Positions 14,240 through 16,881 of a DNA stretch of 16,881 nucleotides are shown piece by piece; positions within the stretch are counted from its first letter, which is position 1, and the number at the start of each line of letters is the position of its first letter. Origin of the DNA: UBA2979 sp963694535 (lineage in GTDB: Bacteria > Chloroflexota > Dehalococcoidia > UBA2979); NCBI GenBank assembly GCA_963694535.1, contig CAVODE010000041.1:1-16881 (forward strand), written 5' to 3'. The notes below the pieces were generated by a model. That model searched no databases, had not been told where the DNA came from, and worked only from the letters and a program-made list of their open reading frames with translations. The position numbers were made by a program, and so were the translations under genes.

Positions 14240-15004
14240 TTAAACACTGGTCAAAACCTCCGGCCCATTCTCACCTATAGCTATAGTATGCTCGAAATGC
14301 GCCGACAAAGACCCATCCACCATCGCTACAGACCACTGATCCTCTAACTCGTATGTATCTGCATCTCCCAACGCAAACATGGGCTCCAGCGCCAATACCA
14401 TGCCTTTTTTCAGTTGCAAGCCAGTACCTGGCTTGCCGTGATTAGGTACATGTGGATCTTCATGCATTTCTCGACCAACTCCGTGGCCACCATATCCTTT
14501 TACAATTCCCATCTTTGCATTTTCACCAAAAGCGCCGATGGCACTCCCAATATCACCTATTCTATGCCCTACTAAAGAGGCGTTAATTCCCGCATCCAGA
14601 GATGCTGCCGTGGTATTCAGGAGTCGCTGTGCTTCATCCGATATCACACCTACTCCGGTCGTGAAAGCCGCATCAGACACGTATCCTTGATATGTCACAC
14701 CCAAGTCAATACTCACAATATCGCCTTCCACCAATACTCGTGAATTTGGGATTCCGTGCACGAGCACCTCATTAACTGAGAAACATATAGCGCCTGGATA
14801 CGCCGGTTTCCCCCATGGACTATATCCAACAAAAGTTGGTAATCCACCTCTATCAGAAATAGCATTTTTAGCTATTTGATCGAGCTCAGCTCCTGTAATC
14901 CCGGGAGCAATAGACTCCTTCAAGATTTCACGAACCTCTGCATTGATACCACCCGCAGTGCGCATAATATCAATCTCTTCCTGAGATTTTATATTGACCG
15001 GCAT
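14240..15004 (-). CDS. map: Methionine aminopeptidase, type I
   Basis: Removes the initiator methionine from nascent proteins. From the ATG at 15004 it has 254 residues, the usual length for type Ia. The dinuclear metal ligands are visible: D100 (SIDLG), D111 (SDAAFT), H174 (GYGGHGVG), E207 (LEPM) and E238 (EHT); H83 in VHGIP is the substrate-contacting histidine. There is no N-terminal zinc finger. The open frame continues to a TTG at 15028, but the ATG has AAGAG upstream and gives the standard start MxVNIKSQEEIDIMRTAG. A promoter-like element lies in the gap to adk. Downstream is infA, 14 bases away. Confidence 0.97.
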   Translation of the reverse strand: MPVNIKSQEEIDIMRTAGGINAEVREILKESIAPGITGAELDQIAKNAISDRGGLPTFVGYSPWGKPAYPGAICFSVNEVLVHGIPNSRVLVEGDIVSIDLGVTYQGYVSDAAFTTGVGVISDEAQRLLNTTAASLDAGINASLVGHRIGDIGSAIGAFGENAKMGIVKGYGGHGVGREMHEDPHVPNHGKPGTGLQLKKGMVLALEPMFALGDADTYELEDQWSVAMVDGSLSAHFEHTIAIGENGPEVLTSV

Positions 15005-15057
15005 AAGTAAGCTCTTAACCCGTCGCAAAAACTCTAGTCCCAGAGACCAGACTGATA

Positions 15058-15086
15058 ATAATACCCTGCCTTGGCGAAACAGTCAT
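15058..15086 (-). promoter_or_regulatory. Candidate internal promoter upstream of map
   Basis: On the minus strand ATGACT (15081-15086, 4 of 6 to TTGACA) is followed after exactly 17 bases by TATTAT (15058-15063, 5 of 6 to TATAAT). The predicted start of transcription would be about 50 bases upstream of the map ATG. It lies in the 98-base adk-map gap, much the largest in this operon, which supports a real regulatory site that could feed map through rpsI. Confidence 0.45.
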
Positions 15087-15102
15087 TAGCAAAACTGGCA
15101 CG

Positions 15103-15756
15103 TTAGAAAATCTCATCTAAAACAGCTACTATTCTCTCAGTAATCAAGTTTGGATCTCCAGTACCATCTACTGATCGCAACTTATTCTGATCTTCGTAAT
15201 ACGTCGCTAATGCTTCGGTCCATTCCCTATTAGCGCCTAATCTTGTTTTCACTGTCTCTGGCTGATCGTCCGAGCGCTGCAATAAGTGCCCAGCACAACT
15301 GTCACATATTCCGTCAAGCTTGGGAGGTTTTGTTACTGTGTGGTATATATCAGAACAATCTGGACAACTCCACCTACCAGTCAATCGGGCCATAAGCAGA
15401 TCTTCCGGAACCTTAATGTAAGGCACCACATCAATCTTCTTACTGCGAGATTCTAGTGCTATATCCAAGGCTTCTGCCTGCTTAATCGTACGTGGAAAAC
15501 CATCGAGCATAAATCCTGATGCAGCATCCTCTTGTTCAATTCTTTCAAGAAGCATACCGATTGTCACCTCATCTGGTACAAGCTCTCCTTTTGACATATA
15601 ACCTTGTGCCTCAAGCCCCAATGAGGTTCTATTTGCAGATGCCTCACGAAACATATCTCCAGTCGAAATATGGAGGATGCCTCTGTCTGAGGCTATGCTT
15701 AACGCCTGAGTGCCCTTGCCTGCCCCTGGCAAACCTAATAAAACACAATAGACCAT
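15103..15756 (-). CDS. adk: Adenylate kinase, long form with zinc-binding LID
   Basis: Catalyses ATP plus AMP to two ADP. The 217 residues hold the P-loop GLPGAGKGT (8-16), STGDMFR (31-37) of the AMP-binding part, LDGFPRT (84-90), and the LID domain between about 127 and 163. In the LID, C131, C134, C151 and C154 form a four-cysteine zinc site, the form seen in Gram-positive and many thermophilic enzymes. The ATG at 15756 overlaps the secY stop by one base (TAATG), so it is coupled to secY. The order secY-adk-map-infA is common in bacteria. Confidence 0.97.
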   Translation of the reverse strand: MVYCVLLGLPGAGKGTQALSIASDRGILHISTGDMFREASANRTSLGLEAQGYMSKGELVPDEVTIGMLLERIEQEDAASGFMLDGFPRTIKQAEALDIALESRSKKIDVVPYIKVPEDLLMARLTGRWSCPDCSDIYHTVTKPPKLDGICDSCAGHLLQRSDDQPETVKTRLGANREWTEALATYYEDQNKLRSVDGTGDPNLITERIVAVLDEIF

Positions 15757-16881
15757 TACGACACAAATCCTTCGTAGTTTCGCTGCACCATTTGAGCTTC
15801 AATTTGGCGCATTGTATCGATCACAACGCCGACAACAATCAACAGCCCTGCAGCACCAATCTGCAACTGATTTACATTAGTCAGACCAGTCGCTAAAAAA
15901 GGAATAATTGCTATAAAACCAAGAAACAAGGCTCCACCCCAAGTAATTCTGACTAAAACACGGGTTATGTATTCCTGAGTTGGTTTCCCTGGTCTAATAC
16001 CAGCTATAAAGCCACCTTGCTGTTGCAGATTTTCTGCCAAATTTTGTTGCTGAAACATAACCATCGTATAAAAAAAAGCAAATAAAACTACCAATGTGAA
16101 GGTACCAACCCAATAAAGAATACCGGTAGGAGATAAATACACTTGAAACCATGAAGCTACTGACCTAATCCATGATACGTCGGCCGTTTCAGCTATAAAT
16201 TGCGAAAATACAGGTGGAAAAATCATAATCGACGTCGCGAAAATCAAGGGAATCATCCCAGCACTATTGACGCGCAAAGGAATATAACTCTGGGATTGCT
16301 GCCGGTACATTCGACCACCTCGAAATTGAGACCGAGCGTATTGAACCGGTATTCTTCGCTGAGCCTCCTGAAACAAAACAATTAACGCAACGATAGCTAG
16401 TGCCACTAGTCCAAGTAGCAAAATACTTCCTATTGCCCCTGATGCGCTCCCAAGAAGTCCCCGAGTAAGTAGAGAAGGAAAACTTGCAACGATTCCCCCT
16501 AAAATAATCAGTGAAATCCCATTTCCAATTCCCTGTTCCGAAATCAGCTCACCCAGCCAAACTAAAAACATCGTGCCTGCTACCAAAGACAAAAGCGTAG
16601 CAATTCCTGTGAGATCAAAACCGAGGCCATCATACCCACCTAAAGAGGAAATAATTTGCAACTGGGCATACCCCTGAAACAAAGCCAGCGGAACACAAAG
16701 CCAGTGTGTGTATGCTTGTATCTTTTGTCGACCGGCTTCACCTTCCGACTGTATCTCTCTGAGTCGTGGGATAATTGGTGTTGCTAACTGCATAACAATA
16801 CTCGCCGTAATAAAGGGATAGACACCTAAGGCTGCTACAGACAAATTCTGTAGTGCTCCTCCGGAAAATATATTTAAGAAG
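15756..16881 (-). CDS. secY: Protein translocase subunit SecY (start outside window)
   Basis: Central membrane channel of the Sec translocase. The visible 374-residue part runs from about the end of the plug/TM2 region to the C-terminus; the frame stays open to base 16881, and the residues before the apparent TTG at 16844 still match SecY (FSGGALQNLSVAALGVYP), so that TTG is not the start. Features: GNGISLII (TM4 start), the cytoplasmic loop RRIPVQYARSQFRGG, PLRVNSAGMIPLIFA (TM7), and the SecA/ribosome-binding loop NLQQQGGFIAGIRPGKPTQEY with the important arginine in GIRPGK. About nine transmembrane segments are present. The C-terminus NYEGFVS is ordinary. The stop overlaps adk by one base. 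Confidence 0.97.
   Translation of the reverse strand, partial: FLNIFSGGALQNLSVAALGVYPFITASIVMQLATPIIPRLREIQSEGEAGRQKIQAYTHWLCVPLALFQGYAQLQIISSLGGYDGLGFDLTGIATLLSLVAGTMFLVWLGELISEQGIGNGISLIILGGIVASFPSLLTRGLLGSASGAIGSILLLGLVALAIVALIVLFQEAQRRIPVQYARSQFRGGRMYRQQSQSYIPLRVNSAGMIPLIFATSIMIFPPVFSQFIAETADVSWIRSVASWFQVYLSPTGILYWVGTFTLVVLFAFFYTMVMFQQQNLAENLQQQGGFIAGIRPGKPTQEYITRVLVRITWGGALFLGFIAIIPFLATGLTNVNQLQIGAAGLLIVVGVVIDTMRQIEAQMVQRNYEGFVS

Noticed and set aside
15005..15028. Upstream TTG start for map
   Set aside because: The ATG at 15004 gives the standard type I start and has AAGAG upstream.
16842..16844. TTG as the start of secY
   Set aside because: The frame continues to the window edge and the residues before it (FSGGALQN) match SecY, so the true start is outside the window.
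1..16881. tRNA genes, CRISPR repeats, insertion sequences, attachment sites
   Set aside because: No cloverleaf-like stretches, regularly spaced repeats, transposase frames or paired terminal repeats were seen by eye in gaps or across genes.

Overview
The window is ordinary bacterial chromosome of moderate to low GC (judged by eye). It is dominated by the downstream half of a ribosomal-protein super-operon. Gene order, the short archaeal/Thermotoga-like form of S-adenosylhomocysteinase next to metK, the zinc-binding (C+) forms of S4, L36 and adenylate kinase, and a long FmdB-type zinc ribbon fit a Chloroflexota-like bacterium, for example a marine Dehalococcoidia/SAR202-type lineage. That placement is inference from general resemblance; no phylogeny was run. 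The sequence contains no tRNA, rRNA, CRISPR array, insertion sequence or gene-free stretch over 300 bases that I could find.

Region A (1-6005, minus strand, read right to left): aldo/keto reductase, GNAT acetyltransferase, ahcY, metK, a sugar-nucleotide pyrophosphorylase with a beta-helix tail, and the N-terminal part of a phosphohexomutase cut by the window edge. ahcY and metK overlap by ATGA, so S-adenosylmethionine synthesis and removal of its product S-adenosylhomocysteine are co-translated. The pyrophosphorylase and hexomutase form a natural NDP-sugar pair (hexose-6-P to hexose-1-P to NDP-hexose).

Region B (6098-8814): an MFS exporter-like permease divergent from the aldo/keto reductase; a convergent long FmdB-type zinc ribbon protein; then, divergent from it, a promoter-like site followed by a small DUF2795-like protein and oligoribonuclease (orn, TTG start).

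Region C (8825-16881, minus strand): secY (partial) - adk - map - infA - rpmJ - rpsM - rpsK - rpsD - rpoA - rplQ - truA - rplM - rpsI. Genes are packed, often with TAATG junctions. One wider gap, before map, holds a good sigma-70-like promoter candidate. The operon ends against orn at a hairpin lying over both stop codons.

No clearly new system is visible. The most unusual signals are lineage-type extensions on core proteins: a roughly 95-residue C-terminal extension on L13 with a possible SAP/HeH-like end, an acidic tail plus helix on RNA polymerase alpha, a lysine-rich N-terminus on IF1, and a shortened zinc knuckle in S4. Several starts were moved inward from the longest open frame (sugar pyrophosphorylase, metK, aldo/keto reductase, map), and rpmJ was located by eye.
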